Shown: positions 46,671 through 56,596 of the stretch, in pieces
Layout of the letters: every line of letters begins with the position of its first letter
How positions within the stretch are numbered: position 1 is the stretch's first letter
Source of the DNA: CAYPAV01 sp964408805
GTDB lineage: Bacteria; Pseudomonadota; Alphaproteobacteria; UBA8366
Assembly: GCA_964408805.1 (NCBI GenBank)
Contig: CAYPAV010000001.1
Span: 62,001-126,000 of the forward strand
DNA: 64,000 bases
Direction: 5' to 3'
Translations under genes and position numbers: made by a program
Notes under the pieces: generated by a model
Databases searched by the model: none
What the model was told of the DNA's origin: nothing
What the model saw: the letters and a program-made list of their open reading frames with translations, nothing else

Positions 46671-47401
46671 TTGCCTTGCGTTCCGTTCTCTTCGCCATCG
46701 CGTTCTACGCTTGGTCCGGCATATTGAGCCCGTTTTACCTACCGCTCATGCTGGCGCCGCGCCGACTGTTCTGGCGTTGCTGCCTCTCCTGGTGCCGCAG
46801 CTGCATCGCCATCGTCCACCGCGTCGCCGGCATAGGCTACGAGATTCGCGGATTGGAGAATATACCGCCCGGTCGCGTGATCCTCGCCTCCAAACACCAA
46901 TCGGCTTGGGACACGCTAATTTTCAACGCGGTCGTGCTCGATTGCGCCTATGTGGTGAAGCGGGAACTTTTCAAATTTCCCTTTTTCGGTTGGTTCCTCT
47001 GGCGCGTCGGCATGGTGGGCGTCGATCGTGCCGGTGGTGCTTCGTCTCTGAAGCGCCTGATCGCGGACTGCCAGGCCTGCCTGGCGGGGGGCCGCGCGAT
47101 CGTCATCTTTCCGCAAGGGACCCGGACACCGCCTGGCGCCAAGCGGCCCTACCTTCCTGGCGTCAGCGCGCTCTACACCCAATGCGATGCCGCGGTGGTA
47201 CCGGTGGCGCTCAATTCCGGGCTGTTCTGGCCGCGACGGCGGTTCCTCAAGTTTCCCGGCAAGATCACCCTTTCCTTCCTGCCGCCGATCGAACCCGGTC
47301 TCCCCCGCAGAGAGTTCGCCGCCAAACTGGAAGCAAGCATCGAAACCGCCTCGGACGAACTTCACGCCGAGGCGCGGCGCGCATTCGATTTGCCCGAATA
47401 G
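46667..47401 (+). CDS. plsC: 1-acyl-sn-glycerol-3-phosphate acyltransferase
   Basis: 244 residues. Membrane anchor at about 1-30, then the acyltransferase motifs HQSAWDT (HX4D catalytic pair) and FPQGTRTPPGA (acceptor-binding). Adds the second acyl chain in phospholipid synthesis at the inner membrane. ATG 46667 overlaps the previous stop by four bases. Confidence 0.92.
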   Translation: MIALRSVLFAIAFYAWSGILSPFYLPLMLAPRRLFWRCCLSWCRSCIAIVHRVAGIGYEIRGLENIPPGRVILASKHQSAWDTLIFNAVVLDCAYVVKRELFKFPFFGWFLWRVGMVGVDRAGGASSLKRLIADCQACLAGGRAIVIFPQGTRTPPGAKRPYLPGVSALYTQCDAAVVPVALNSGLFWPRRRFLKFPGKITLSFLPPIEPGLPRREFAAKLEASIETASDELHAEARRAFDLPE

Positions 47402-47533
47402 TCTTGTTGGATATAGAACAAAAAGTAAACATTTGATTGACGCCATCGCGTTGCCATCTTAGGCTTCGAAATGCGGCAACGACCGCAAGATTGCGTCCGA
47501 AACCGTCGGACACGACCGCCAAGGTAGAACGCC

Positions 47534-49804
47534 GTGACCATGAACGAGGCAATCTCCCGCCGGATTTGGGAGATGAAATACCGCTATGTCGATCCCGATG
47601 GCGCGAATTCGGATGCCACGATCGAGGATAGCTGGCGCCGGGTCGCCGACGCGCTCGCCGCGCCCGAACAGGCACCGGACTCCTGGTCGGAACGGTTTTA
47701 CGACGCACTCGCCGACTACCGGTTCCTTCCGGCGGGACGAATCCTGGCGGGTGCCGGCACCAGACGGGACGTCACGCTGTTCAATTGTTTCGTGATGGGG
47801 ACCGTTCCCGATGATATGAGCGGCATCTTCGAGAATCTTAGGGAAGCCGCGTTAACGTTGCAGCAGGGCGGCGGCATCGGTTACGACTTCTCGACGCTCC
47901 GCCCGCGCGGCGCGCCGGTACTCGGTGTCGGCGCGGATGCGTCGGGCCCCCTCAGTTTCATGGATGTCTGGAACGCGATGTGCCGAACGATCATGAGCGC
48001 CGGGGCCAGGCGTGGCGCCATGATGGCGACGCTCCGCTGCGATCATCCGGACATCGAGGCCTTCATCGACGCGAAGCGCGACCCGGCCCGCCTCCGTATG
48101 TTCAACCTATCGGTCCTGGTGACCGACGCCTTCATGGAGGCGGTCCGAAAAGATGCCGACTGGCCTCTGGTCTTCGCCGGCGAGACCCGTCAGGTCGTTC
48201 GCGCCGCCGATCTCTGGCACCGGATCATGCGCGCAACCTTTGAGTCCGCCGAACCGGGCGTAATCTTCATCGACCGCATCAACGCCGCCAACAACCTTGC
48301 CTATTGCGAGACGATCCAGGCGACCAACCCTTGCGGCGAGCAACCCCTGCCGCCTTACGGCGCTTGCCTTCTGGGATCTATCAACCTGACGAAATTCGTC
48401 TCGGCACCGTTTACGCGGGCGGCCGCGCTCGACGAAGCGGCCCTCGACGCCGTGGTGCCGGTCGCGGTCCGCATGCTCGACAACGCGATCGACGTCTCGC
48501 GGTTCCCCCTTGCCGCCCAGCGCCAGGAGGCGACTGCGAAGCGCCGGATCGGTCTCGGTGTCACAGGCCTCGCCGATGCCTTGATCATGTGCGGTGCCCG
48601 CTACGGCGGCACGCAAGCGGTGGCGCTGACCCGGTCCTGGCTTGGACGGATCCGCCGGGCGGCCTATCTGGCCTCGGCCGCGCTGGCCACCGAAAAAGGA
48701 GCATTTCCGCTCTACGACGAGACGGCCTATCTCGCGGGCGCCACGATCGAGGCACTCGACCCCGACATCCGGGACGCGATCCGGCGAGATGGTATCCGCA
48801 ATGCCCTCCTGACCTCGATCGCGCCGACGGGAACGATCTCGCTGCTGGCCGGAAACGTCTCCTCCGGCGTCGAACCGGTCTTTGCGCATGAGCACGAACG
48901 GGCCATCCTCGAGCCGGATGGAACCCGCGCAACGCGGCATGTCCGGGACTATGCCTATGGGATCTTCCGCGAAATGCGGGGTGACGAGGCAGCGCTTCCG
49001 GAAAGTTTCGTCGCCGTCGATGCGCTTCGGCCCGAGGATCATCTCGCGATGCAGGCGGCGGCGCAGGAATTCATCGACAGTTCGATCTCGAAGACGGTCA
49101 ATCTGCCGGAGGATATCTCCTTCGAGGCCTTCGAGGACGTCTACCGGCGGGCCTACGACCAGGGTTGCAAGGGATGCACGACCTACCGCCCGAACCCGGT
49201 CACCGGCACTGTGCTGTCCGTGGCGCCGCCCGCGCCCTCGTCGCCCGCCGCCCCGCCGGATGTCGTCTATATGACGCAGCCGCTGGAGCGGCCGGAGACA
49301 CTGGAAGGCCGGACCTACAAGATCAAATGGCCCGACAGCGATCACGCGATCTACATCACGGTCAACGACGTGATGCAGGACGAGCGGCGACGGCCCTTCG
49401 AGGTCTTCATCAACTCGAAGAACATGGAGCATTATGCCTGGACGGTGGCGCTGACGCGGATGATCAGCGCCGTCTTCCGCCGCGGCGGCGACGTCTCCTT
49501 CGTGGTCGAGGAATTGAAGGCGGTGTTCGATCCCAGGGGCGGCCAGTGGATGGACGGGAAATATGTCCCCTCGCTTCTGGCTGCGATAGGCGAACAGATC
49601 GAGCGGCACATGATCGATATCGGATTTCTGACCCGCGAGGATATCGGCGCCGATACGGCCGAAGCCGAGCGCAAGGTCGCGGGCGACCCGCCCCTAATTG
49701 CCGCCGGCACGCCGCGGCAATGCCCGAAATGCGGCGGCGCCGACCTCCGCCACCAGGAAGGCTGCGATATCTGCCTCGGCTGCGGTTATTCGAAGTGCGC
49801 CTGA
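47534..49804 (+). CDS. nrdJ: Adenosylcobalamin-dependent (class II) ribonucleotide reductase
   Basis: 756 residues. The radical cysteine Cys267 and Glu269 lie in NPCGEQ, and the redox pair is Cys85 (FNCF) and Cys278 (GACLLGS). The 11-residue spacing of Cys267 to Cys278 matches class II enzymes. The C-terminus ends in a zinc-ribbon/redox tail with CPKC, CDIC and CGYSKC. Makes deoxyribonucleotides without oxygen. GTG 47534 with AAGG nine bases upstream is used; ATG 47540 is possible. The coenzyme would come from the PduO-type enzyme at 33384. Confidence 0.95.
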   Translation: MTMNEAISRRIWEMKYRYVDPDGANSDATIEDSWRRVADALAAPEQAPDSWSERFYDALADYRFLPAGRILAGAGTRRDVTLFNCFVMGTVPDDMSGIFENLREAALTLQQGGGIGYDFSTLRPRGAPVLGVGADASGPLSFMDVWNAMCRTIMSAGARRGAMMATLRCDHPDIEAFIDAKRDPARLRMFNLSVLVTDAFMEAVRKDADWPLVFAGETRQVVRAADLWHRIMRATFESAEPGVIFIDRINAANNLAYCETIQATNPCGEQPLPPYGACLLGSINLTKFVSAPFTRAAALDEAALDAVVPVAVRMLDNAIDVSRFPLAAQRQEATAKRRIGLGVTGLADALIMCGARYGGTQAVALTRSWLGRIRRAAYLASAALATEKGAFPLYDETAYLAGATIEALDPDIRDAIRRDGIRNALLTSIAPTGTISLLAGNVSSGVEPVFAHEHERAILEPDGTRATRHVRDYAYGIFREMRGDEAALPESFVAVDALRPEDHLAMQAAAQEFIDSSISKTVNLPEDISFEAFEDVYRRAYDQGCKGCTTYRPNPVTGTVLSVAPPAPSSPAAPPDVVYMTQPLERPETLEGRTYKIKWPDSDHAIYITVNDVMQDERRRPFEVFINSKNMEHYAWTVALTRMISAVFRRGGDVSFVVEELKAVFDPRGGQWMDGKYVPSLLAAIGEQIERHMIDIGFLTREDIGADTAEAERKVAGDPPLIAAGTPRQCPKCGGADLRHQEGCDICLGCGYSKCA

Positions 49805-49814
49805 AGCAGGTTGA

Positions 49815-52196
49815 TCAGTCGGGCTTCGCCATATGGACGACCCGTTGGGGAAAGGGAATTTCGATCCCGGCCGCGCGAAAGGCGGCTTCGATCACATAGC
49901 GCAATTCGCTGGCGATGGCGCGCCGGCGCATCACATTGGCGGTATAGCAGCGAAGCTCGAAATCGAGGCTGCTGGCGCCGAAATCGTTGAACAGGACGAT
50001 CGGTCCCGGCGTTACCAGAACCTCCTCATGCGCCGCCGCCAATCCGAGCAGCGTGTCGCGAACCAGTCCCGTATCCGTTCCATAGGCGACGCCGATCAGG
50101 ATCTCGATCCGGCCCGATCGGTCCTTGTGGGTCCAATTGGTGACCGAGGCGGAGAGAAACTCCGCATTGGGCACGATGACGGCGGCCCGCTGGAAGGTCT
50201 CGATCTCGGTGGAGCGCACGCTGATTCGCTTCACGATCCCCACATTGCCGCCGACCTCGACCCAATCGCCGACCTTGATCGGCCGCTCGATCAACAGGAT
50301 CAAGCCGGAGACGAAATTGTTGACGATATTTTGGAGACCGAAACCGATACCGACCGACAACGCGCCCGCGATAATCGCCAGATTGGAAAGATCGACGCCG
50401 AGCACGGTGATCCCAACCACCGCCGCGATGACGATGCCAACGTAACCGAACCCCGCCGCGAGCGAGTGCCGGATGCCGGGTTCGAGATGGGTTTGCGGCA
50501 ATACGCGCTCGGCCAAGGTTCGCTGCAACATGCGGGTCAGGGCGAGCAGTGCCAGGAAAACCAGCACGCCGAGTCCGATTTCTGTCAGCGATATGGTCAC
50601 GCCGCCGACCGTGAACCCGGTCAGAATTATGCCGGTCCAGCGCCACAGCTCTTCGTGCGGCACTCCCCAGAGCGGCGCGATCAGCACGACGCCCACGAGT
50701 AGGAAAAGGGCATCGAGCACGACGCGGAGCCAAAATTTAAAGGTGCTGCGGGAGGCGTGACTGACCGCCAGGCGCTCGCGAAGGAAGGGGGACCGTGTCG
50801 CACGACCCACCATCTCGCGGAGCAGGCCGCGCACGAGGATGAGCAACACCGCCGCGACGACGCTCGCCAGAATGTTTCGATTAAGATAATTGCCGAGCGT
50901 GGTGTATCCGGACCAAGCGGCGACGATGCTGGCGGCCGCGATCACCAAAACGAGAGCGCGCAGGCCGGCGCCGAGCCGTCCACCGCGCGCCGCAAACGCC
51001 TCCGTGCCCCCGCCCGCCGGGGCATCGGGTTCGGCGTCCCAATAGGCCCTTCGCGCCAACATGATCAGGAGCACTGCCTCCGCCGTATTGAACGCCACGC
51101 CGTAAAGGGTCCGAAAGGCGCTGCCCGGCACCAGGTCGTCGAACAGCGTCCGCGCGAAAAGATCGAACCCTGCGATGGCGGCAAGCAGCGCGATCCGCCG
51201 GTTGATCCGCACCGCCCGATCGGGATCGATCGGACGAAACTGCCAGGCCGGCATATCGGGCGACAGAACCGCCCGCGACAATGCCGCCGCCATCACGAAC
51301 AGGATCGCACCGAAACAGAGACCGATGACGATCTCGCCAAACAAACCGCCGCCGCGCGATCCCTCGCCGAGGGCCCAGCCGAGGACGCCGACGAACAATA
51401 ACGCCGGAACGATGCCGCGCCCGACTCCCTCGGCGATCGCGCAGATTAAGCGTTGGGCGTAGGCCGGCGAGGTGGCCGCTGGATCCCGACCAAAGCGGTG
51501 CAACAGAAATCGTCGGAGCGCCCAGCCGAGCGCCATCGCAATTCCGAGCACGAAAACGATTCGCGCGAAACCGCCGACCCCGCGATGGGCCGGCGGCAGC
51601 GCGCGCCACCAAGCGCCCGGCGCGGCCAGTACACGGCCCGCCATCCGCCGGCCATCGTCCAGCGCCGCCACGATGGTTCCCAATGCAAAAGGATTAACCG
51701 TGGATTCGAACAGTCTATCGACGAACTTCCGAGCGGCGGCCGTGGCGAGCGCCGTCTCAAGCTGCCCAGCGCGGGCGCGCGCGAGTTCGGCCTGCTGCAC
51801 CCGATTGCGGTAGAAGGCGATATCCTCGCCATAGAGCCGGCGTTTTTCGCGGACTTCCTTCGCTTCCGGCGGCGCATCGTCCTTGGGCGGCGGACCGAGG
51901 GCCTCAAGCAGCCCGCCGACCTTCGCGCGTTCGGCCACGGCGCGGGCCTTGGCGGCACGGGCAGCCTCGGCGACCTCGGCCAGAAGGCGGCGCTCCTCGC
52001 GCACGATCTGGGGCGCAAGCGCGCCGCTTCGGAGCCGCCGCTCGGCACGTTTGAACACCCTGTTCCAATCGGCGACCAGATGGCTGAAGGGCCGCGTCGC
52101 TTCCACTTGCTGCGCGGCCGCGGCACGGGGATCGAACACGCCGGCGAAGACCAGGGCTCCCAACAAGACGGTCGTGACGGCAAGACGCGTTTTCAT
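49815..52196 (-). CDS. Large MscS-family mechanosensitive channel (DUF3772)
   Basis: 793 residues from ATG 52196. Signal peptide (about 1-30), a periplasmic helical DUF3772-like region to about 165, many transmembrane helices, then the MscS core with VGIGFGLQNIVNNFVSG (pore helix) and the cytosolic beta domain ERPIKVGDWVEV. Probably an osmotic safety channel. It starts two bases after the HD hydrolase stop, the last gene of a three-gene operon. Converges on nrdJ with ten bases between stops. Confidence 0.9.
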   Translation of the reverse strand: MKTRLAVTTVLLGALVFAGVFDPRAAAAQQVEATRPFSHLVADWNRVFKRAERRLRSGALAPQIVREERRLLAEVAEAARAAKARAVAERAKVGGLLEALGPPPKDDAPPEAKEVREKRRLYGEDIAFYRNRVQQAELARARAGQLETALATAAARKFVDRLFESTVNPFALGTIVAALDDGRRMAGRVLAAPGAWWRALPPAHRGVGGFARIVFVLGIAMALGWALRRFLLHRFGRDPAATSPAYAQRLICAIAEGVGRGIVPALLFVGVLGWALGEGSRGGGLFGEIVIGLCFGAILFVMAAALSRAVLSPDMPAWQFRPIDPDRAVRINRRIALLAAIAGFDLFARTLFDDLVPGSAFRTLYGVAFNTAEAVLLIMLARRAYWDAEPDAPAGGGTEAFAARGGRLGAGLRALVLVIAAASIVAAWSGYTTLGNYLNRNILASVVAAVLLILVRGLLREMVGRATRSPFLRERLAVSHASRSTFKFWLRVVLDALFLLVGVVLIAPLWGVPHEELWRWTGIILTGFTVGGVTISLTEIGLGVLVFLALLALTRMLQRTLAERVLPQTHLEPGIRHSLAAGFGYVGIVIAAVVGITVLGVDLSNLAIIAGALSVGIGFGLQNIVNNFVSGLILLIERPIKVGDWVEVGGNVGIVKRISVRSTEIETFQRAAVIVPNAEFLSASVTNWTHKDRSGRIEILIGVAYGTDTGLVRDTLLGLAAAHEEVLVTPGPIVLFNDFGASSLDFELRCYTANVMRRRAIASELRYVIEAAFRAAGIEIPFPQRVVHMAKPD

Positions 52197-52197
52197 C

Positions 52198-52800
52198 CTA
52201 ATTCTCGACACGGTCCGCTCTCTTCACATTCGCCGCCAGTCCTTCGATTTCATCGACCGCGCCCGCCAGGGCCTCGCCAAGCGCCGGCGGCACGCCCGCC
52301 GCGCCAAGCGCGTCGGCTACCTGCCGGTAATACCACAATGTTCCGGCCCGGCCACCGTTGAAGCGCGGCCAAACGGTCTCGCCCCGCGCTCGATAATCGG
52401 CGATCAGGCTGCGAAGGTTGTGCAACTTGTCGGCCGCCGCGACCAATTGGACATCCGGCCCGGCCGCCGCAAGACGCGCGATATGGTGTTCCTTGCGCCG
52501 GCGCCAAGGCGGTTTCGCACCGTCCCCCGACCAATCCGAGCACCCCTCGACGATCGCCGCCGCGCGGGCGCCGAACCGTCTTTCGATCTCACCAAGCACC
52601 TTGGAACCACCCTGGTCCTCGACCGCGTCGTGCAACAGCGCGGCGATGGCGACCTCCTCGTCGGCGCCGGCATCGATCACCAGCGCCGCCACCGCCAAGA
52701 GATGGCCGATATAAGGGGCACCACCACCCTTTCGGGTCTGCTCGCGGTGAAGCGCGTGGGCATAAGCCAAGGCCTCGTCGAACCGGTCGGAATAGCTCAT
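52198..52800 (-). CDS. HD-domain hydrolase, Mesh1/SpoT-hydrolase-like
   Basis: 200 residues. The HD-domain metal ligands His33, His57-Asp58 and Asp124 and the ED diad Glu61-Asp62 in LLHDAVED match the ppGpp hydrolase domain of SpoT/RelA and the small alarmone hydrolases. AADKLHN is the matching downstream motif. No synthetase, TGS or ACT domain, so it would be a hydrolase only. ppGpp as substrate is inference. ATG 52800 overlaps the chaC stop (ATGA). Confidence 0.8.
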   Translation of the reverse strand: MSYSDRFDEALAYAHALHREQTRKGGGAPYIGHLLAVAALVIDAGADEEVAIAALLHDAVEDQGGSKVLGEIERRFGARAAAIVEGCSDWSGDGAKPPWRRRKEHHIARLAAAGPDVQLVAAADKLHNLRSLIADYRARGETVWPRFNGGRAGTLWYYRQVADALGAAGVPPALGEALAGAVDEIEGLAANVKRADRVEN

Positions 52801-53426
52801 GCCGCGGCCTCGCCTTCGCGTACCAGCCGGTCGAGCGCCCGAAGCCGCCCGTCGCGAAGGCCCAATTCCTGCAGATGCTCCACCAGGCTGTGGAGATATT
52901 CCGCATTGGCGCCGGCCTTGCCGCTTGCCCGGCCGATCATCTCCGCTGTCTTTTCGAGCGACACGCGGCCGGCATATTGGACATGTTTGCGATCGGCGAC
53001 GAAGGTCCGGCAGGAAAGGCGGCGGCCGTCGCTCTCGGCCGTCAGGGTCTTCGGTACATAGACCCGGTAGATCATCTCGCGGTCCCAGAGATAACCCAAC
53101 ACGGAAGCCGCTCGATCCGCCGGAACCCTGAAGACCCGCCCGAGACACGCCCCGCCCCGATCTAGTCCCAAAACCAGGCCGGGCCGTGCCTCCGTGCCGC
53201 GATAATAGTGGGAATAGACACAGAACTGGCGATGATAGCCGTGAAGCCGCGCAGGTCGCGAATCGATGAAGTCGAAACCGGGCCGCCACAGGAGAGAGCC
53301 ATACCCGAAGACCCACATGTCCTCGCCCGGCGGCAATGTCGCGAGTTCGGCGGCCTTCGCGCTCGCCTTTTCCTCGGCGCTCGTCCAGCTCTCGTATCGT
53401 TCGCCGTTTCTGGGGATTTCGTCCAT
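52797..53426 (-). CDS. chaC: ChaC-family gamma-glutamylcyclotransferase
   Basis: 209 residues. The fold signature VFGYGSLLWRPGF (39-51) and the catalytic-Glu region WDREMIYRVY (Glu117) identify ChaC, which cleaves glutathione to 5-oxoproline and Cys-Gly in the cytosol. First gene of the operon with the HD hydrolase and MscS channel. Divergent from the DUF2125 gene with 87 bases between starts. Confidence 0.88.
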   Translation of the reverse strand: MDEIPRNGERYESWTSAEEKASAKAAELATLPPGEDMWVFGYGSLLWRPGFDFIDSRPARLHGYHRQFCVYSHYYRGTEARPGLVLGLDRGGACLGRVFRVPADRAASVLGYLWDREMIYRVYVPKTLTAESDGRRLSCRTFVADRKHVQYAGRVSLEKTAEMIGRASGKAGANAEYLHSLVEHLQELGLRDGRLRALDRLVREGEAAA

Positions 53427-53513
53427 TCCGTCACCCGCCCGCGCCGAAGGCCAAGCATACCCGCGCTTTACCGCCGGGAGTTCGCCTTATAAGTATTGCC
53501 GCGGGGGGTGTCC

Positions 53514-54548
53514 ATGATTTCCCGGCGAACCGTTCTTGGTCCCGTACTCATCGTCTTGGTCGTCTTGATCGGCTTTCCGGCCTATTGGCTCTACGCCGCC
53601 TCGTTCGCGGAATCGGCGCTTCGGGACTGGATCCAACGTCAACGCGACGACGGCTACGAGATCGGGCATGGCGTGATCGACCGGTCGGGGTTTCCGATGC
53701 TGATCCGCCTGCGTCTGCCGAGCCCGCGCCTGGCGTTGCCGGCGGCGGGCTGGTCGTGGCGAAGCGACGACATGACGCTCGAACTACAACCCTGGGATCT
53801 TTGGCGGTTTCGTATCGAGTCGAGCGGATCGCAACTCTTCCGGCTGAAGATCGGAGATACGAAAACGACCGTCCGGTCCGGCAAGATGGACGGCATCGCG
53901 GCTTTCCGCGAGACAGGCGCGGTGCGGGCCTTCTCGCTTGCGATCGGCGATCTCCAAGTCTCGGGCGAGGCGGCGGGCGAAATCTTGCGGGCCGACCGCG
54001 TCGCGGTGGATGTCATCCGCGCCGACCAAGATCCCATCACCCATACCGAAAAGGCGTTCGATCTCAGCCTCCTTCTCGAAAAAGCCCAGCTGGCGAAATC
54101 GCGAAGCGAACACCTTGGCCCGCAAATCTCGACCGCCCGGATCGACGCCGAATTCCGCGGCCCCTTCATGAGCAGATCGTGGCGCGGTGCGGTGGATACC
54201 TGGCGCCGGTCCGGCGGCACCGTTGAAATTCGCTGGTTGAATCTGGTCTGGGGCGCGCTCGACCTTCGGGCCAACGGCACTGCCGCCCTCGACCCCAAGA
54301 TGCGGCCGCTCGGCGCCCTTACCGCCGATATCCGGGGTTTCGCGGAAACGCTGGATGCCCTGGCCGAAGCGCGCCTGGTACGTCGCGACATCCTTCCGGC
54401 GGCGCGCGTGACATTGAATCTGCTGGCCAAGAAGGACGACAGCGACGGCCGGCGCGTCCTTACCGTGCCTGTTACGGCGCAGAATGGATCGCTTTATCTG
54501 GGACCGATCAAACTGGCCGACCTTCCGTCCCTGCTGCCTCCGGAATGA
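53514..54548 (+). CDS. DUF2125 family protein
   Basis: 344 residues from ATG 53514, with a run of six Gs (53502-53507) as ribosome-binding site. An N-terminal membrane anchor (about 7-28) is followed by a beta-rich region with repeated strand patterns. DUF2125 proteins are common in alphaproteobacteria and are expected to be periplasmic; the function is unknown. The stop TGA abuts the convergent stop of the prephenate dehydrogenase gene (TGATCA). Confidence 0.8.
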   Translation: MISRRTVLGPVLIVLVVLIGFPAYWLYAASFAESALRDWIQRQRDDGYEIGHGVIDRSGFPMLIRLRLPSPRLALPAAGWSWRSDDMTLELQPWDLWRFRIESSGSQLFRLKIGDTKTTVRSGKMDGIAAFRETGAVRAFSLAIGDLQVSGEAAGEILRADRVAVDVIRADQDPITHTEKAFDLSLLLEKAQLAKSRSEHLGPQISTARIDAEFRGPFMSRSWRGAVDTWRRSGGTVEIRWLNLVWGALDLRANGTAALDPKMRPLGALTADIRGFAETLDALAEARLVRRDILPAARVTLNLLAKKDDSDGRRVLTVPVTAQNGSLYLGPIKLADLPSLLPPE

Positions 54549-55511
54549 TCAGGAATCGGCATCATCCGATTCGGCCGGGTTGAAGCTGCCGGCCTGCCCC
54601 ATCTCGACGACCCCGCGGCGGATCTTCCGCGTCCGTTCGAACAGGTCGTGGAGCTTGTCGCCCTCGCCCCAACGAATGGCGCGCTGAAGGGCGGCGATAT
54701 CCTCCGAGAACCGGCCGAGCATCTCCAACACGGCTTCCCGGTTGTTGAGGAAGATATCGCGCCACATGACGGGGTCGGAGGCCGCGATCCGCGTGAAGTC
54801 GCGGAACCCGCCGGCCGAATAGCGAATGACCTCCCGGGTTCGCACGACATCGCTTTCCTCCGCCGATTCGCGCAACAACTGGTTTTCCAGATCGGCCGCC
54901 GTGCCGACGATCGTATAGGAGATGAGATGCGGCAGGTGCGAGGTGATGGCTAGCACGCGATCATGGTGGTGGGCATCCATGATCTCGACCAGGCTGCCGG
55001 CGCGGCGCCACAACTCCCCGAGCCGCTCGACCGCTTGCGTGTCGGTGCCGGGCGGCGGCGTCAGGATACAATAACGCCCCTCGAAGAGCTCTGCGAAACC
55101 CGCCTCCGGGCCCGAATGCTCGGTTCCCGCAACCGGATGGGCCGGGACGAAATGAACGCCTTCCGGCAACACCGGGCCGACATCGCGAATGACCGACGAC
55201 TTGACCGAGCCGACATCGGTCACGATCGCGCCGGCCTTCAGCCCGGGCGCCATCGCCGCCGCGACATCGGCAAGTACGCCGAGCGGCGTGCAAAGGACGA
55301 CCAGATCGGCGTCGGCCACCGCGTCGGCCGGCGTCTCATGGGTGCTATCGATGAAACCGAGGCGCGTTGCCGTCTCCATAGTTTCCGGAGTCCGGGCGGT
55401 CCCGGCGATATGGCCGACCAGCCCGTCCCTTTTTGCCACCCGGGCGAGCGAAGATCCGATCAAGCCGAGGCCGATCAACGCCATGCGTTCGAAAATGGGG
55501 CCGTCGCTCAT
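54549..55511 (-). CDS. Prephenate/arogenate dehydrogenase family protein
   Basis: 320 residues. NAD-binding IGLGLIGSSLA at the start, then DVGSVKSSV and PAHPVAGTEHSG, conserved in the TyrA/TyrC family. Makes 4-hydroxyphenylpyruvate or tyrosine. Third gene of the chorismate mutase-hisC-dehydrogenase operon, overlapping hisC by four bases. Prephenate versus arogenate use cannot be decided. Confidence 0.92.
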   Translation of the reverse strand: MSDGPIFERMALIGLGLIGSSLARVAKRDGLVGHIAGTARTPETMETATRLGFIDSTHETPADAVADADLVVLCTPLGVLADVAAAMAPGLKAGAIVTDVGSVKSSVIRDVGPVLPEGVHFVPAHPVAGTEHSGPEAGFAELFEGRYCILTPPPGTDTQAVERLGELWRRAGSLVEIMDAHHHDRVLAITSHLPHLISYTIVGTAADLENQLLRESAEESDVVRTREVIRYSAGGFRDFTRIAASDPVMWRDIFLNNREAVLEMLGRFSEDIAALQRAIRWGEGDKLHDLFERTRKIRRGVVEMGQAGSFNPAESDDADS

Positions 55512-56596
55512 GACGATTTCCGGTGCGCCGCCACCGCGTCCACCACCGCCTTCACTTCCGATTCGAGGCCGACCGTAATGCGGAGGCTGTCCGGCAGACC
55601 ATAGCCGCCCATGGCGCGGGTAATGACGCCGCGCGACAGCATGAACTCGTAGGCCGATCCGGCGGATTCGGCATCGTCGAACCGGACAAGCACGAAATTT
55701 CCGACTGAGGGCGCCACCGTCAGCCCGAGCGACGTCAGCTCGTCCGTCAACCAGGGCAGCCAGCGGTCGTTATGCGCGACACCCTCGTCGACATGGGAGA
55801 GGTCCTCCACCGCCGCGATACCGGCCGCCTGCGCCGGGCTGGTGACGTTGAAGGGACTGCGCACACGGTTCAGCACATCGGCCACGGCGGGCGAGCAATA
55901 GGCCCAGCCGAGACGAACCGCCGCCAGGCCGAAAATCTTGGAGAAGGTCCGCAGCATCACCACATTGTCTCCGGCCTCCACTATCGCCGATCCGGAGATG
56001 TAGTCGTTGCGGCTCACATATTCGGCATAGGCGGAATCGATCACCAGCAGAACATCGGCGGGCAACTTATCCCGTAGGCGCTGAAGCTCGCTTGCGGAGA
56101 TATAGCTCCCGGTCGGATTATTCGGATTGGCGATGAAGACCAGCCGCGTCCGCTCGCTGACCCTCTCGAGCAAGGCGTCGACATCGGTTGTCAGGTCGCG
56201 CTCGGGAGCCGCGACCGGCGTGGCACCCGCCGCCTTCGCATTGATCGAATACATGAGAAAGCCATGCGCGCTGTGCAGCACTTCGTCGCCGGGGCCGGCA
56301 TAGCCGCGAATTAGGAGCGTGATCAGCTCGTCCGACCCAACGCCACAGACAATTTTTGCCGGATCGCATCCGAAACGCAGACCAATTGCCGCCCGCAACG
56401 CCTCGGCACCGCCGTCCGGATATCGATGCAGTTCCGCCGCGGTGCGCCGATAGGCATCGACCGCTGCCGGACTCGGTCCGAGCGGCGATTCGTTGGACGC
56501 GAGGACGACATTCTCATCGACCCCATCAACCGAATGGAGACCGCCGACATAGGGTTGCAGATCGAGAATGCCGGGCCGGGGCGTCGGTGTCGTCAC
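55508..56596 (-). CDS. hisC: Histidinol-phosphate aminotransferase
   Basis: 362 residues, PLP fold type I, with the PLP lysine in RTFSKIFGLA and the NPNNPTG loop. In this position, between chorismate mutase and prephenate dehydrogenase, it may also serve as an aromatic aminotransferase, as reported for such HisC paralogues. GTG 56596 overlaps the upstream stop (GTGA). Confidence 0.9.
   Translation of the reverse strand: MTTPTPRPGILDLQPYVGGLHSVDGVDENVVLASNESPLGPSPAAVDAYRRTAAELHRYPDGGAEALRAAIGLRFGCDPAKIVCGVGSDELITLLIRGYAGPGDEVLHSAHGFLMYSINAKAAGATPVAAPERDLTTDVDALLERVSERTRLVFIANPNNPTGSYISASELQRLRDKLPADVLLVIDSAYAEYVSRNDYISGSAIVEAGDNVVMLRTFSKIFGLAAVRLGWAYCSPAVADVLNRVRSPFNVTSPAQAAGIAAVEDLSHVDEGVAHNDRWLPWLTDELTSLGLTVAPSVGNFVLVRFDDAESAGSAYEFMLSRGVITRAMGGYGLPDSLRITVGLESEVKAVVDAVAAHRKSS

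Noticed and set aside
47412..47430. LexA-type box upstream of nrdJ (GAAC-N7-AAAC)
   Set aside because: One base off the direct-repeat consensus in a short AT-rich stretch; too weak to claim.
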